Shown here: positions 22,001-37,000 of the stretch, in pieces
Numbering within the stretch: the stretch's first letter is position 1
How the letters are laid out: every line of letters starts with the position of its first letter
Origin: Apus apus
Taxonomy: Eukaryota; Chordata; Aves; Apodiformes; Apodidae
DNA length: 64,000 nt
NCBI RefSeq assembly: GCF_020740795.1
Contig: NC_067312.1
Span: forward strand, 47,067,905 to 47,131,904
Reading direction: 5' to 3'
Notes under the pieces: model-generated
The model's input: only the letters and a program-made list of their open reading frames with translations
What the model was told of the DNA's origin: nothing
The model's database searches: none
Position numbers and translations under genes: made by a program

Positions 22001-25000
22001 TGCAGTTGCTCTTGTTGAACCTCATTAGGTAGTATCTAGTAAGATATTTCTCTTGCATTTGAATAGCAGAGCTCAGACTGCAGGCAAAAGCAGAATTTTA
22101 AATTGCTGATGTACAAATTGTGAGTGTGAATCTTTTAGATTGTCATAAAATACTCTTCTGACTGAAACAAACATCCTTTTGTTTAACTTTTGAGCTATTT
22201 TTTATCACAGTGAGCAAAAATAATGCAGTTCATGTGGCTCTTGACTAAATGACTCTTGAAGTGCCCTGGACAAAAGCGTATAGTTTCCCTGAGAGCAGAT
22301 TTAGGCCCACACGTGCTTTGCATGGTATACTTCTGGCCTGTCACTCAGCCTCAGATGATCTTAACAGGAGTGTGCTTGTATTTTTTCTCCCACTTTAACA
22401 ACTGAATTCTGTGTTTCCTAGCCCTGTCACTGTGTTCTGAACACTTTTTTTCCTTCTGAACACGAGTGAAGCCTGCTCCAGAAAACAGGGTTACTAAGTA
22501 CTGTGATTTGGAGTGCTCCATGGAATTCAGCACTGTGCCAGGGGACTATTTGCAAGCTCAGTTGCAGAAGGATAATAAGTACAGTTTACTTCCTATGTGT
22601 TTTTTAAATCTCAGAGTTGGAACAGCTCTAAGCAAGCTTATTAGATTTATTTTTCTGGTGTATTTAATACCTGCCATGCTACCACAAAAAATAAAAGAAA
22701 AAAGAGGATTGTGGCAAAATTAAATAATCTCCCGTAATTCTTCATTTACTGATGGGCATAGTGTTTTCATAGTGATACTTAATTAAACAGCATATTGAAA
22801 TGAAGCACAGCTTTATAATGTTTAAATTCCATGTACTTCAATGTGTTTCTTGTCTAGGGATGTGCTCTTTTAAATTAAGCTGTTACATAGTTTTGAATGG
22901 AAAAAAAAAAGGTTTTTTTCCAATGGAAATCAAACTTTGGAAAGCTGGTATTTAAATGAACATATAGTAGAATAGGCATGTTGAAAATAGATCCTAAAAT
23001 GGTGTTAGATCTTCCTTTCTGCTCATAGTTTTCTTTCTTAACAGTAGCTTTATTTTGCCTGTACTCTCATGCCTAATTTTAGGCTTTTTACACTTGAATT
23101 TGTTCAGGACCAAGACATATATTTCTTGTTATTTATGTATTTTTTGTTGGTTTTGACCTTTTAATTTGTGACTGTCACGATAGCTGCAAGAATACTCCAA
23201 AATGATTTGTGCTGTGATTTCCCTCTTGGGCGGGGGGTTACTTTAGTATTTTTTTATTTGTGCTGGTCCACACAAATTATGGTGTTGTCTCAAAATAAAC
23301 TGTGCCTGTTATTTCCTACTGATGCAAAATTATACCTCAGCTGAGCTATAGCTGAAAAGTTCAGGCGAAGAGATAATTGCATTCTTAACCATTTATCTTT
23401 CAAAAGGCTCTGGTCAGTGTTGGTGGGCTGAGGACTTACCTACCTCTACCTTGGTTTTCTGTTTGGATTTTTTTTTCTCATGTTTGTCTGCAAAGACAGG
23501 TATTGGTTTGATTTAGCCAGCAACAAAATTACCCAGAGGACTTTCCTGCACATCTGTGAGTTGCTGACATTTTGTGTACAGACAGGTGTGCAGAGAGCAT
23601 TTGGGTTTTAGAAAACAGAAGTGTGAGGCAGGGCCTTTCTCTAAGGAAGATGGGAGCTCCAGTATTAAACCTTCCATTTCCAATTGCTGGGATCAATCAT
23701 AACCAAATTTGTAGGTTTTAAAGACATATGGTAAGGTTTCATTTGTAGATGATGGTAATTCCCTGTTATTCTTCACCATTTTTGTCTTTTTCTCTCCAGA
23801 CTGCTTGGTTTTTTTCTATTTTTTAATTTATTTTTATTTTCTTTTTAAAAAAAGGTACGTTTTTGTTTTCTGTCCAGTTTCTTAGGGACAACAGTAAGTA
23901 TTTTTCTCTCTAAACCAGGAAGAAGATCTCTCTCTCTGATTCAGCTGTCTTTAGCCTCTGGCTTCGTCACTTACCAAGCCTTGAAAAAGCTACATTACAT
24001 CTTTTAGACCAGTTGGTTTCCCTTCAGTTAAATTCACTGGAAGAAGTGGCTCGTGTCATAAAAGATTCATTATTGGTATGTGCAACATGTAGTACATGTG
24101 ATACTGTGCTTTCCTGCTTCAGAAGTGACAGAGGGTTTTCAAATACCTCAGCATCTTTGACCAAATGGCTGTCATGTAACTTGCTAATGCAAAGGTAAAT
24201 CTTGAGTCTTACAAATGTCACTAATTTTTACACTGAATTGATAGAAGAGAAAAAAAACATTAGGTGATGAAGAATGGATGAAGAGATGAGAATATGACTG
24301 GTGGGGGTGCTGAATACTACCTCTGTCTTAAAAAATTATGAACTTTGGCTAAGATTATTTTAATTTGTTTTTCCTTCAATCTCTGGACCCTTGGAAGTTT
24401 ATCAGTTTAAACAACTGAAACATCTTATAAGATATTTTATTATGGATTGCTTAGTTAGTTGGTTTTGTTTGCAAGCCTGAACAAAATCCTTAATACAAAA
24501 TATTTGCTGAACTGTAATGAAAGTTTGTTTTTAAATGCTGTGTTATGCAGTGCACCAAAAATCTTTCCTATGAGAAAATATGACACAATAGGGTTTCTAA
24601 AATAATGAGCTAGTTTGTAACACTAGATGTAAATTGGTTAATTACAATGTGAAATAGCATGTGTGATACATCCTTAAAGTCTGTATTTCATAAAATAGAT
24701 AGAACGAAAAAATGGCACATCGTATCTTATTTTCAGGCTACGAAGCTGCTTATAGAGTATGTATTTTAAATAGAAAAAGAATCATACCTTTAAATATTCT
24801 TCCTTTTTAATTGAATCTGCAGATTTCTACTTTAGGGATCCTTTTTAACACTTGCAGATCTCCTAAGTGCTTGTCATTACCACCATTTCTATATCATCTG
24901 GGGGTCTAGGTATTTCAGAAGGCAAGTCTATATACACAGTCTGTTCCTAATTTCTTTTATTAGAAATCTGTATCTGTAGATACAGATAAAAATACATTTT

Positions 25001-28000
25001 TTACATAACTGTGGATAAAAAAAAAGTATTTTTCTTATTTCTTTATTCAGTTCTGGCTTTTTATTATAAATTAGTTGTTTGGAATTCTTCTTTCAGATAA
25101 TACAGTAACAAAAGTAATGTAATTCTATGCAACTTGTTATTCTCTATGTTATAGTGTATTTTTTCCATTTTATTTCTTTAAAAAATCCCAGTGTTTTTAT
25201 ATGAGGCTTTTTCTCAACAGGCATACGTTCTTGAAATGTTTAATTGTGATATCACACATGCAGCTCCTGTTCCCAGTGTTGGGATCTTTTTGGTTTAGTG
25301 TGTGCTGTGCCATAAATATTGTGCAGGTTTCAAAGGTGATGGAACAAGCTCCTGGTAGACAGCAAGTTTGAATTTCTGAGCTTTCTGTGAAAAATATTGC
25401 ATCATCACAGATGAGATTAATAAAATGTAAAATGCCTTTGTATTTAAATGCCTTTTATTTAAAAAAGGACAATAATGTTAAAGGTATGAAAACCCTATGG
25501 GAATTCCTGCTGAAATTGGTAATCCCTCCCAAACTCCAGAATGGCTGCTGGCCACAGCAGAACTAAGCTTCCTGTTCAGTTCCTGCTCACAATGGTGGGG
25601 TTTGGGTTTTTTTTGTTGTTTTTCCTTTGAATACCAATCATGAAATTCATATTGATTTCAGCAGTGTAGATTACTATGGGCTATTAACTGTGGTTTATTG
25701 TAGTGAGTACTGTAGATTGCTGCTGTCTGGCAGGAAAGGGTGGAGTGTTTTTCATTGTTGCATACAGCACATTTATTTTGGCCTTGTTCAAAATAAATGC
25801 AATTTGATCTTGATACATGTGGCAGTGTGCCTTTGTAGTTTACACCTGTTAACAGTGGATTGCTAAGTCGTCATAGAAGTATGTGTGCAGAGGTAGGTAG
25901 AGTATCTGAAGAGGCAGCGGAGAAATTACTGAATTCAACCATACAGCCCAGAGGACTAAAGTACAGTGTTCTCACTTTCCACTGTTTTCACAGCAGTGCA
26001 GAACGCTCGGGGTTGGAAGGTGCTGCATGCTCATCTTCACACGTCCAAACCAGCGGCTGTCAGCACTCTCAACACTAGATGGCACACGTTCTAAGCACAG
26101 CTTAGCTAGAGCCGTGTGACAGAGAGAAAGTTTGCTAGAACATGAAAATGAGGTGCCACCTAATCCTGCCAGTATGGCAACTTTGAGAAACAAGGAGCTT
26201 TTTCAGACAGTTTGTATTAAAGGTTGTCTCTGGTTTATGAGATTATCATAGAGGGACCATAAAGGCTAAAGTCTTCATTCTGCCTCTGTACAATTAAAAA
26301 GAAAAAAATTCTATTCCTCTTGGTACTTTTTAGGATGAAACAAATACGTACAAGTTTTCTTTGGAATAGTGCATCAGGCACTTAAAGCTGCTACAATAAA
26401 TGCCTTTTATAAATGCTATTCCTTCCATCTTGAACTTTATAGAATGCATTTTATTAAACATGCATTACTCTGGATTGTTCAAGAACTGTATTTTCATCAT
26501 CAGGAGCTAACTTGAGAAACACAAAGCATTAGTTTATTTTTTAACTTAGACAAACATACTTTGAGGAATATATAAGTAGTTATTTATTCTTTGTGCTCAA
26601 TAGAAGCCTAATAAGTTTTAGAATTTAATAATACAGGATTAGAAAGTAGTGTGTTTACTAGTTCACATTTAATATAACAGCTTTCTTAAAACAGTATTTT
26701 GCATGGGAGCATGATAAAAACCTTAATAAGTTTTTAAAAAAATATATTTTTATTCACTGAGATACTCAGCTTGTACTACCAACTCCAAAATTCACAGAAG
26801 GTAATACTGTGAAAAAATGTCTTGGACCAAAATATGTTTGGTAGTATTAAAGACAAAAGTGATGAAGTAAATTTAATTTCTGTACTTTAACTTTGAAGCG
26901 CATCCAAAAGGGATTGTCTGTGAAGAGAAAACCTTTTTTTGTAAATCTGCCCTGTGCCGCTTGCCTCAAGCAATTGCATGCAACAGCCTGTTCTTTCTGA
27001 CACCTTTAATACTTTTAAGGATCATTGTCATAAACAGTTTGGAATCCCAGTTGTTTGCCTTTATCAGCTGCTTAGCCTGCTTGGTATTCCTGTGGATCTC
27101 CTGCCATCAGTTAGATGTAGTTATTTTGAAGAACTTAAATCTGAGAAAATTTGATGCTTTCATAAGACTTGATCTGAGATTTAAAGTTTAATAACTGCAG
27201 TGTAATAGCATCCATGAGATAAGACGTGAATTATACTGTGGCAGTTGTTTGTGTTTTTTCTTATAAATGGTAAATTTTATTTCATTTGTTTATCAACAGC
27301 CACAAGCAGCAAGCCATCCTGCCATTTTCAGAATTATGGATGAAATTTTCAAGTAAGTTTTGAAATATAGTGGAAGGTACTTCAAATTATCAGTTTTGAG
27401 GTTTTCTTAATGAGAAGGAGCATAATGATAAATAATAATGTCAGGATGTCCTTTCCTTTAGCTATATGCCTTAGTGTCCCCTTCTGTGTAATGTACTGTA
27501 AGTAATGAAGAACATTTAAAATCTTGTGAATGTTGCATAAAAGTTATATTGTTGTTATCATTTATACAGTTGACTACACAGTATCTTAGCCATGAAAATT
27601 TTTAATTTATTTTGTACTCCAGTAGGCATTTATGGTTGAAATCTGATTTTGAGGTGAAAATTATAAATGCTGAAAAAAGGCTTGGCCCATGCCAGTGTGA
27701 AGATTGAATTTAGCTAAAACATTTGCACTTAACAGTGTAGCCTCTTTTACATTATGCTAATAGTCTTCAGGATTGATATCAGATAAGGTCTTAATTGCAT
27801 TAAACTGTTGATATGTTTGTTAGTAATGAATTTGTTTCTGAATGCATTAGGATTATTATGAAGAAATAGATATTATTTACCACATGAGGGCTTCCAGTTC
27901 TTTGTACTTAAGTTTTCGGGGGATTTTTTCTTCACTTCACTTGACATATTATTGCATTGTTTTTTTAAGTAGGTCGGCTGCTGGGGTTATCAGTATTACA

Positions 28001-31000
28001 GCTTCTGTACAAAAATAGTGTATTTAATGATTGACGCTATGATTCATCAAGTGTTTTCCTTTTTAAGAAAAAAGAGCTCCAAGGTGCATGTGTTTGGGGG
28101 CATTTGTGTGTCTGTGTGCATGTTTAGGTTTGTGCAGGCACTAACAGAAGAGGAACTACAGACTGTATAGGCTGTACTGAGAGTGGGGAACCAGTTGGCA
28201 GCTACTGCTGTGGCAGTCCTTTCTGTGGCTGTGGTCCAGTGTCTGAGCACAGCTAGTATTTTCTGAATAGTCAAGACAAGTTACTTTCCCAAAGCAAACT
28301 GCACTTGAAAATTGATGTGACTTTACAGACCTGTGCTGATGTCATAGACTGGAAGCTGTATATTGTCATGATATACGGAGACAAAATTTGCTCAAGCTTC
28401 TTGGCTTATTTAGGGTCATGATATGTAAAATATTTTCTAAAAATAAGATGGACACTGCGTAACACTTTTGCACTCTTTACATTTGGTAGACAGTAGATTG
28501 GAAGATATAGTGTTTCTCAGATAATGCAGGAATTTGCCCAGGAGAGTATTGCCTAATAAAATTTCACCCTTGCATTAATGTTACAAATCACATTAGAAAT
28601 TCATCATGTTTTCCTGTTGCTCAGCCTACACTTCTGCTCCCTTTTTTTGCTTTCCATTATTTCTACTTAGTATGCTTGTTCCTCTACGTTGTTGTTATTA
28701 AACCCTTAATATCTTTTAAAAATACTATATTTCAGGTCCTGTTGGTATTGAATGAAGTTGCATGTGTTAGCTGGCTTTTGCAGACTACTTGGTTTCTGCA
28801 GCTTTGTGTTCATTTTTGTTGAATTTCTCTGATCTCTCCAACTATGATTGAGTTTTGTGCAGAGGTTAAGATACCATGTCAGATACAGTCATGTGAGATT
28901 TTAGAGAGCTGCTGAAAAATAGCTTGTACTTTATTGCTTGGGAACTCTGTTATGTTTCTACACTTGGCAGAAAACTTTTGTTTTGGGGGTTAATATTCTG
29001 TTAGAAGCACAGACCTAATGATTGTGTCTCTTTCAGGAATAACTTTGCCTGCTATTACATTCTTTTTATTGAGGTTGATTGTGCTAAATTATTTTAGCTC
29101 AGGGATGTTAACTTGTGTTTTTATTTCCCAAGTACAAATTTATTTTGCTCCTGTGTGTAGCTAAATGGAAGTCCACATGCCTACACTGTCTTGAATTTCT
29201 ATGTGCTACTTCTTGTGTTTGTGTTAGTGATTATATTTGCCTGTAGTTTTGTGAAATTTCTTTGTTACAATAATGTGTTCTTATCTTTAAAATCATTACA
29301 GGAAGAATGAAATACTAAAAAATAGTATCTCAGTGGCAGCTTACTTTGAACTTGTTTTCTCCTTATGATCACATGTTTTTCAAATGAGAGAATGAAAATT
29401 ACTTGTTGCTGCCCATATGTTTTTCTGCTCTGTTTGCTCAAGATTACTTTGTGCCTTATAGAAGGCCAGTTAAAGCATACCTGTTCCTGAACCTTCCGAG
29501 TGGACTTTATGATTTCACCACTGGAAGCACACTGGAATGCATTGGTCCCTAATTAAATCTGTAGCAGTTACTGATCTAAGGTAGTCCTTTGGTATACAGT
29601 AATATCTGTTTGTGCTGCTGATTAATTGCTTCAAGATCACTAAGGCATCACAATGACTGAATAGCAGCTATATTATTTCAGTTCAGTCTCAGTGTGTAGT
29701 TTTTAAAATATGTAACTTTTAAATTTGATCAACAACTTTTTTTTTGTTTCTTTCACTGGCTCCAGTAGGAGTGTGACAATATCCCAGGAGATTGTACTAG
29801 GTTGTACTTCATCTCTAATTTGAAGTGGCCTGTGGGATGCAGTCCCACAGAACTCTAAAGTATGCTTAACTGTACGCAAGGGAGTAGTTGCTCTGAATCC
29901 AGTAAGACTGTTCAGCTGCTCGATTTGCCTAATGAAGTTGTGGTAGTCTCTTTTTCAATTTTACTTTTTTTTCTCCTATTGATTGGGTAAATCATGTGTG
30001 TGAATGTATATTGTATATACTTACTAAATCTAGTTTTTTCTTGGATCTGAGTATGTTTTTTTTAAAGTGAAAATAAAATTTCTAAGCATAATGAGCATAA
30101 TGAGCTCAAACACAACTTGAATCTAAAGCATACAAAGAATGTACTTCTTAATTTCAATTATCACTGGTGTGACAGGCAGACTATTTATCTCATCTGCCAT
30201 AATCTAACTTTTCAATGCTTAGGTATGCAGTGCTGGAAACTGATGGATCTCCAGAAGTTATGACCATAATACAGGTGTTTACGCAGCTCTTTCTTCAGGC
30301 TCATCAGAATGAAAACAAACAGGTTAGTCAAGATCTATTTCATAGTGTTTCTTTTCAGTGAGAAGATACAAATTTCACAAGAAAATAACAATGCTACCAA
30401 TAAAAATGCTGACTGAATATACTGAGCTGAATAATACCATCTCTCTACACTTGTATATGCATGCCAAATTTCAGTTGGAATATTTTCACCTGTGAATAGC
30501 ATTGTAGTGTGAAACCAGTATGTAAGAGCAATTTACCTAGCCTTAAACCTGGAGTAATCCTGCAGCTTAAACTGTGATTTTCACAGGAGCAATTCCCCTG
30601 GTGCTGAAGTGTCTGCTTGTATAGTGAACATGATCACGATCATCCATCTTTGATAGAAAGGATGAAAAATGTAGATGCCTTTTTCTTTTGCGGTAGCAGG
30701 GTTTCTGATAATAAATGAAACTGTCATAATAGACCTATCCGCATTCCCTCCAAATAATTGTAAGCAGGACACTGAATAGTCAGATTTCTCTGTTCAAAAT
30801 GTAGAAGACACAGAATACATACTGGTTCAAGTTTCTGGTCTTCAACATTGCCCTCAGTCTAAAGCTTCAAATTTCCCAGCATAGTGTCTCTTCTTCTGCA
30901 CAGATTTATATATGGGTCTTACTGAACTGAATTAAATAGAATTACTTTTGTATCTATTCATTTAAACAAGAACAGGATAATTTTCTCATTTTTAAATTTC

Positions 31001-34000
31001 AAAATGATTATATGAAAAAGTATTGTCATTTTGCATCCTTATAATTTTATTTGGTTAGCTCCAGTTTGTGCAATGTATACTTAAGAAAATGTCCAGTTCC
31101 TTTGATTTTTGCATCTTTTTGGGGATACAGTAATTTCAGGACTTCTCTGAACTTGTGACGTACTGGCTTTTAATTAGCAGTGTGATCAAAACTGTCTTCT
31201 AGCTTCAGGCAGTATGAATTAAGGATGAAACTGCAGCTGTCTTGCTTAAATACAGGCCAGACAGTCTCACCTCTGCCTAGAAAGATCATGGAGCAGATCC
31301 TCCTGCAGGCTCTGTTAGGGTCCATGGATAATAAAGAGGTGGTTGGTGGCAACCAACATGGTTTCATGGCAAATCATGCCTCACAAATTTGGTGGCCTTC
31401 TACAATGGGGTCACAGCAACAGTGGACAAGGGGAGAGCAACTGACATCATCTACCTGGATTTGTGCAAAACGTTTAACGTTTAACACTGTCCCACATGAC
31501 ATCCTGATCTCTAAATTGGAAAGATGTGGATTGGATGGATAGGCCACATGGTGAATAAGGAATTGGCTGGATGGTTACAGTCAAACAGTTGTGGTCAACA
31601 CCTCGATGGCCAAATGGAGACCCACAGCAAGGCAGGAGGATAATGATTCTCTATTGCAGTGTGTCAGTTGTAGGAAATGGCTGCCTTTTCTAATAACTTT
31701 GTAGACCATTTAGAGAGAACAAGGTTTAGCATAAAAAAAGCTGCAGAGTGTGAAAAAACACTGCTACCAGGTTTAGGAATAATTTTGTTTTCTCCATGTT
31801 TTGGGAAACTGAAAAAGGTATAAATGGAACATGGGGTTAAACCTACTTAGAAAAAAAGACCATTTGTGTAGTGATCAAATAAGAAAGGTAAGAAAGGATG
31901 TACTGCTGGAATAAACCTTTCCATGTTTTCTACAAGCAGATTTCCTTTGAGTCTGTGATGGTAGTAAAAGCTGATCTAAGGATATTTGGGTCATGCTACA
32001 TGTAAATGTATATGAGCTTAAAGTTCATAGTTCTATTTGATAAAAATTATTATTTCCTCCGGCATTATTTTCCATTGATAATTTCAGAATTGTCAGTGAT
32101 TTTTCCCTAGGAATTTTGTTTTAGATTACTGTATAAATAGTTTAAACTGGTGTTCCATTTTTATTTCCTGTTACATATCATGGCAATTATAACCAGCAAC
32201 TTCCAAATTAATTCTGCCTCTTTTACCTTCTTTTTTACTTTGTGATGGTTTATGCAAGGAATAACTGTCTTAAAATACTGTGTTTGTGTGAAAGGAAGCA
32301 ATTTTTTTTGCCTTGCATTAGCAGTATACTCAAAACAGGTTTTTACTTGCTTTGCAATACTGTTTTCATGCTGTGGGTCATCTTGGATACTACTAACTGT
32401 GTCAAGGGCTACTTTTTCATTGGGATTTTGGTGCAAGGTAATTGGCTACATAAATGCTTTACTATAGGGATTATTAATTTTTAATTAACCTAATTCTACC
32501 TGACAAGTAGACTTTTGGAGTCTTACCACACCTGTGATATATAGACTTTCTGAGAATACTGTATATGTTAGTGTGCTTTAATTTAAATTAACTGTTGTTT
32601 ACAGAATTAAAAAAAAATAGTAGAGAGAGAGAATAAGTCATTAAATTTGTTTACAAGATACATGTATATCCTAAAATAAATTAGTTACTAAATGTGGTCT
32701 TCATTGAATTTAGAAATGTATCACGTTTTCTAGAGTCTGTGTTCCCAGTCTATGATTCAAGAGATTATCTATTTACTATATAGTCTCTTATTCCTAAAGA
32801 AAGGAGACAGAAGAATTCTAAGATCACTGTTATGGAGACTTGGAGACTGACACGACAGAAAATTAAAAGAAATGGAAGGGACCTCTGGAGGTCATCTTGT
32901 ACAGCTCCCTACCCAATTGTCCAGGACCATGTCCAGGTGGCTTTTGAGTATCTCCAGGGACTGAGACTACAACCCCTCTGGGCAACCTTAGCCAGTGCTT
33001 GGTGACCCTGTAAGCATTTAAAAAAACCACAAAAACACCTGGCCACCACTGAAGAGAGCCTGACTCCATCTTCTTTACACCCTCCCTTCAGGTATTTATA
33101 TACATTGTTAAGATCCTTCTTGGGCCTTCTCCAGGTTCTCACAGCCTCTCTTCATAGGAGAGACATTCCATTCACTTAATCATCCTTGTGGCCCTTGTTG
33201 AATTCTCTCCAATTTGTCCATGTCTCTCTTGTACTAAGGAGCCTAGAATCAGACATAGTAATCCAGGTTTGGCTGCTGGAGTGACAGCTCACGAGTACTA
33301 AGAAGAGGGGAAAGATCACCTCCCTCAACATGTGGGCAATTGCAGAATCAGCACATCACAGAATCTCCAAGGCTGAAAAAGACCCTTAAGATCATCCAGT
33401 CCAGCCTATGAATAACACCACCACATCAGCCAGACCATGGCACTAAATGCCTCATCCAGCCTTTCCTTGAACACATCCAGGGAAGGTGCCTCCACCACTT
33501 GCCCAGGAAGTCCATTCCGATGTCTAATCACCCTCTCTGTGAGGAAGTGCTTCCTAATATCCAATCTAAACCTCCCCTGGAGCAGCTTGAGGCCATGCCC
33601 TCTTGTCTTGTTGCTAGTTGCCTGGAAAAAGAGCCCAGCCCCCATCTGACTACAACCTGCCTTCAGGTAGTTGTAGAGAGTGATAAGATTCCCCCTGAGT
33701 CTCCTCTTCTCCAGGCTAAACACCCCCAGCTCCCTCAGCCTATCCCTATAAGACTTTCCCTCGTAGTCCCTTCATCAGCCTTGTTGCTCTCCTCTGGACC
33801 TGCTCCAGCACCTCAATATCCTTCTTGAACTGAGGGGCCCAGAACTGGACACAGTGCTTGAGGTGAGGCCTCACCAGTGCTGTGTACAGGGGGAGAATTA
33901 CATCCCTACTCCTGCTGGCCAGACTATTCCTGACACAAGCTAGGATGCCATTGGCCACCTGGGCACACTGCTGGCTCATGTTCAACTGGTTGTCAACCAG

Positions 34001-37000
34001 AACTCCCAGGTCCCTCTCTGCTGAGCCGCTCTCCAGCCACTCTTCCCCCAGTCTGTAGCACTGCCTGGGGTTATTGTGGCCAAAGAGCAGGACCCTGCAC
34101 TTGGTCTTGTTGAATTTCATACCATTGGTCTTGGCCCATCGACCCAGCCTGTCCAGGTCCTCCTGCAGCTTCTTCCTACCCTCTGGCAGATCAACACTCC
34201 CCCTCAACTTGGTGTCATCTGTGAATTTACTGAGGGTGGACTCAATCCCCACATCCAGGTCATCAGTAAAGATGTTGAATAGGACTGGGCCCAGCACTGA
34301 TCCCTGGGGGACACCGCTGGTCACTGGACACCAACTGGATGGAGCTCCATTCACCATCACTCTCTGGATCTGGTCATCCAGTGAGTTTTTGACCCAGCGA
34401 AGGGCGCACCTGTCCAAGCCAAGGATTGCTTCTCCAGGAGGATGCTATAGGAGAATGTGTCAAAGGCCTTGCTGAAGTTGAGGTAGACCACATCCACAGC
34501 CTTCCCCATATCTACTGGGCAGGTCACCCAGTCATAGAAGGAGATGAGATTTGCCAGGAAGGACCTTCCTTTCTTAAACCCATGTTGCCTGGACCTGATC
34601 CCCTGGTTGTCCTCTACATGCCACTTGATGGCACTCAGGATGATCTGTTCCATAATCTTACCAGGCACCGAGGTCAGGCTGCCAGGCCTATAGTTTCCCA
34701 GATCCTCCTTCCAGCCCTTCTGTGGATGGGGTCACACTGGCCAACCTCCAGTCCTCTGGGACCTCCCCATTCAGCCAGGATCAGTGATAAATGATGGAGA
34801 GTGGCTTGGCCAGTTCTTCTGCCGGCTCCCTCAGCACCCTAGGATGAGTCCCACCCCGACCCATGGTCTTGTTGGGATCTAAGTGGCACAGCAGGTCCCT
34901 AACTAATTCCTCCTGGATTACAGGAGGGGAATTCTGTTCCCTGTCTAGCAGCTCAGGAGCCCAGTTGTCCTGAGGGTAGGTATTCTTTTTGCTAAAGACT
35001 GAGGCAAAGAAGGTGTTAAGTTCCTCAGCCTTTTCCTTGTCCTCTGTTACTAAGTTCTCCCTCTCATCCAATAAGGAATGAAGATTTTCCCTGACCCTCC
35101 TTTTGTTATTTATGTATTTATAAAAGCATTTTTTATTATCCTTTGCAGAGATGGCTAGTTTAAGTTCTAGCTGAGGTTTTTCATGTCTAATTATCTTTGC
35201 CTAATGGAGCTCAGCATAGCATTCACTGCCTTTGTGGTGAGGGCTCTTCTCCGGCTGACATTCAACTTGCTGTCCACCAGGATCTCTGGGTCATTTTCTG
35301 CAAAACTGCTGGTTGGCTCCCAGCATGTACTAGTGCCTGGTGTTGTGTTTTTTTCCCAGGCTGAGGAATTAATATTTTCTTCTTGCTGGATTTCTCCAGC
35401 CTGTGAAGGCCTCTCTGATGGCAGCACTGCCCTCCAGCATACCAGCTCCTCCTCCCAGTTAGGTGTCATCAGCGAACTTGCTGAAGGAACTCTTCAGCCG
35501 TTCATTCAGATCATTAATGAAGATGTTGAACAGGACTGGACCCAGTATTGGCACCACTGGGTACACCACTATTTAATGGCCTCCAGCTTGACTTCCTTGC
35601 CATTCAGCCAGTTTTCAGTCCCACTCAAAGGGAGTTCCTATTGCATTTGCACAGGCATTCTACCCATTAGAGGTGCCTGTAGTACATGTTTACAAAATAA
35701 AAAGATAAAAGGGAATGCTCCTGCTAGTCTGGATTACACAAAGAGCAATGTTCACAGTACATAAAAATCACATACAAATCACAGATAAACGAGAGGACAA
35801 AAGAGGAAAAGATACAATTTTCTTCAGACTCTGAATCTTTTTTAATGCATGTATTTTAAAATCCATAAATAATTACTTTTTCTAAGCAAGCTTTTTCTAA
35901 ATATCCCCTTCTTTCCTTATGCAAAATCCTAATATTAAGTGTAGAGTTATTTTTGTTTTCTCTTGCTTCACTCTGTATTGTTAACTTTACCTCAGATGAG
36001 ATGGTTCAGTGTGGGTTTGTTTTGAAAACTGACCGTAAAACTTTTAAAATAATGATTTTGTATCTTAGCTTACATTTTCACTGAAGGCCTACTTCCCCTG
36101 CCATCACCAGCCTCTTGTAACAGCTTTACTCACACGTCCTTTTGGTAAGTTTCTTCATTAAATATTTGCAGCATTAGCCAACCTGTATGGTCTGTATTTG
36201 TCTTAAAATATTTTTTTAAAGGATGAAGAAAAAATGCTGCTATTTCCTAAACAGGGTGTGCTGTCTTAACAATGTTCATAATATTCTTCTAATGTATTTC
36301 TTGCAGTAACATATAATTCTTATGTAACAATAATACACATGTAACTTTAAATAAAACTGGAAGTGCATAACAAAGAAAGATTGCATAGTTTTGGAGGAAT
36401 TCAGACAGGTTACTGAGATTGAAAAAATATTATCTATTATATTACAATATTAGAAATTGCCATTATGAACATTTTCACCTGTATATGACAAGAAACAGCC
36501 TTACTGTTTGTCTCTGAAGGTTGAATTCTGATGATCTTTTAGATTGCAAACCTAATACTGTTTTTCAGCTTTCCCATTTTTATAGATCAAGAAACTACTG
36601 CTCAATATGTAGCTTTTCATTGCAGCTCAGTACAGGATCCTCTGAGAACATTATTCCGCTAATTAATATATAATATTGAGGTACCATTTACACAAGGATA
36701 CATCAGCCTCATTTGAATATTCATAGCTATACTTCCTTACATGGCTTTGTCCATTAACTCTTCGAAGAAACACAGTTAATAGGTATTGTTGAAAGCTCGG
36801 AAAATTGAAAAACAACTTTTAAATTGTGATAATTGAATCAAATTGCAAAATCCTTAATGCTAGCTTTATATTGCTAATTTCACTGTTCTGTTCTGGTCGG
36901 ACAGACTAGACTTCTAAGAGTTCTATTTTCATCCTCCTTCCGCAGAACTGCCAGCTGCACACTGGTCTCAACACTTGAAAAACATTTCGGACATGCTCAA

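Noticed and set aside
25860..26190. Possible decayed CR1 tail (GGGGTTGGAAGGTGCTGC)
   Set aside because: The match covers under 40 bp, with no adjacent ORF2 or tail sequence.
33499..34794. Plus-strand frames of 109-133 codons
   Set aside because: Antisense shadows of CR1 copy C ORF2.
35183..35764. 193-codon plus-strand frame overlapping CR1
   Set aside because: It is the reverse strand of antisense CR1 copy D; the coding strand gives CR1 ORF2 residues.
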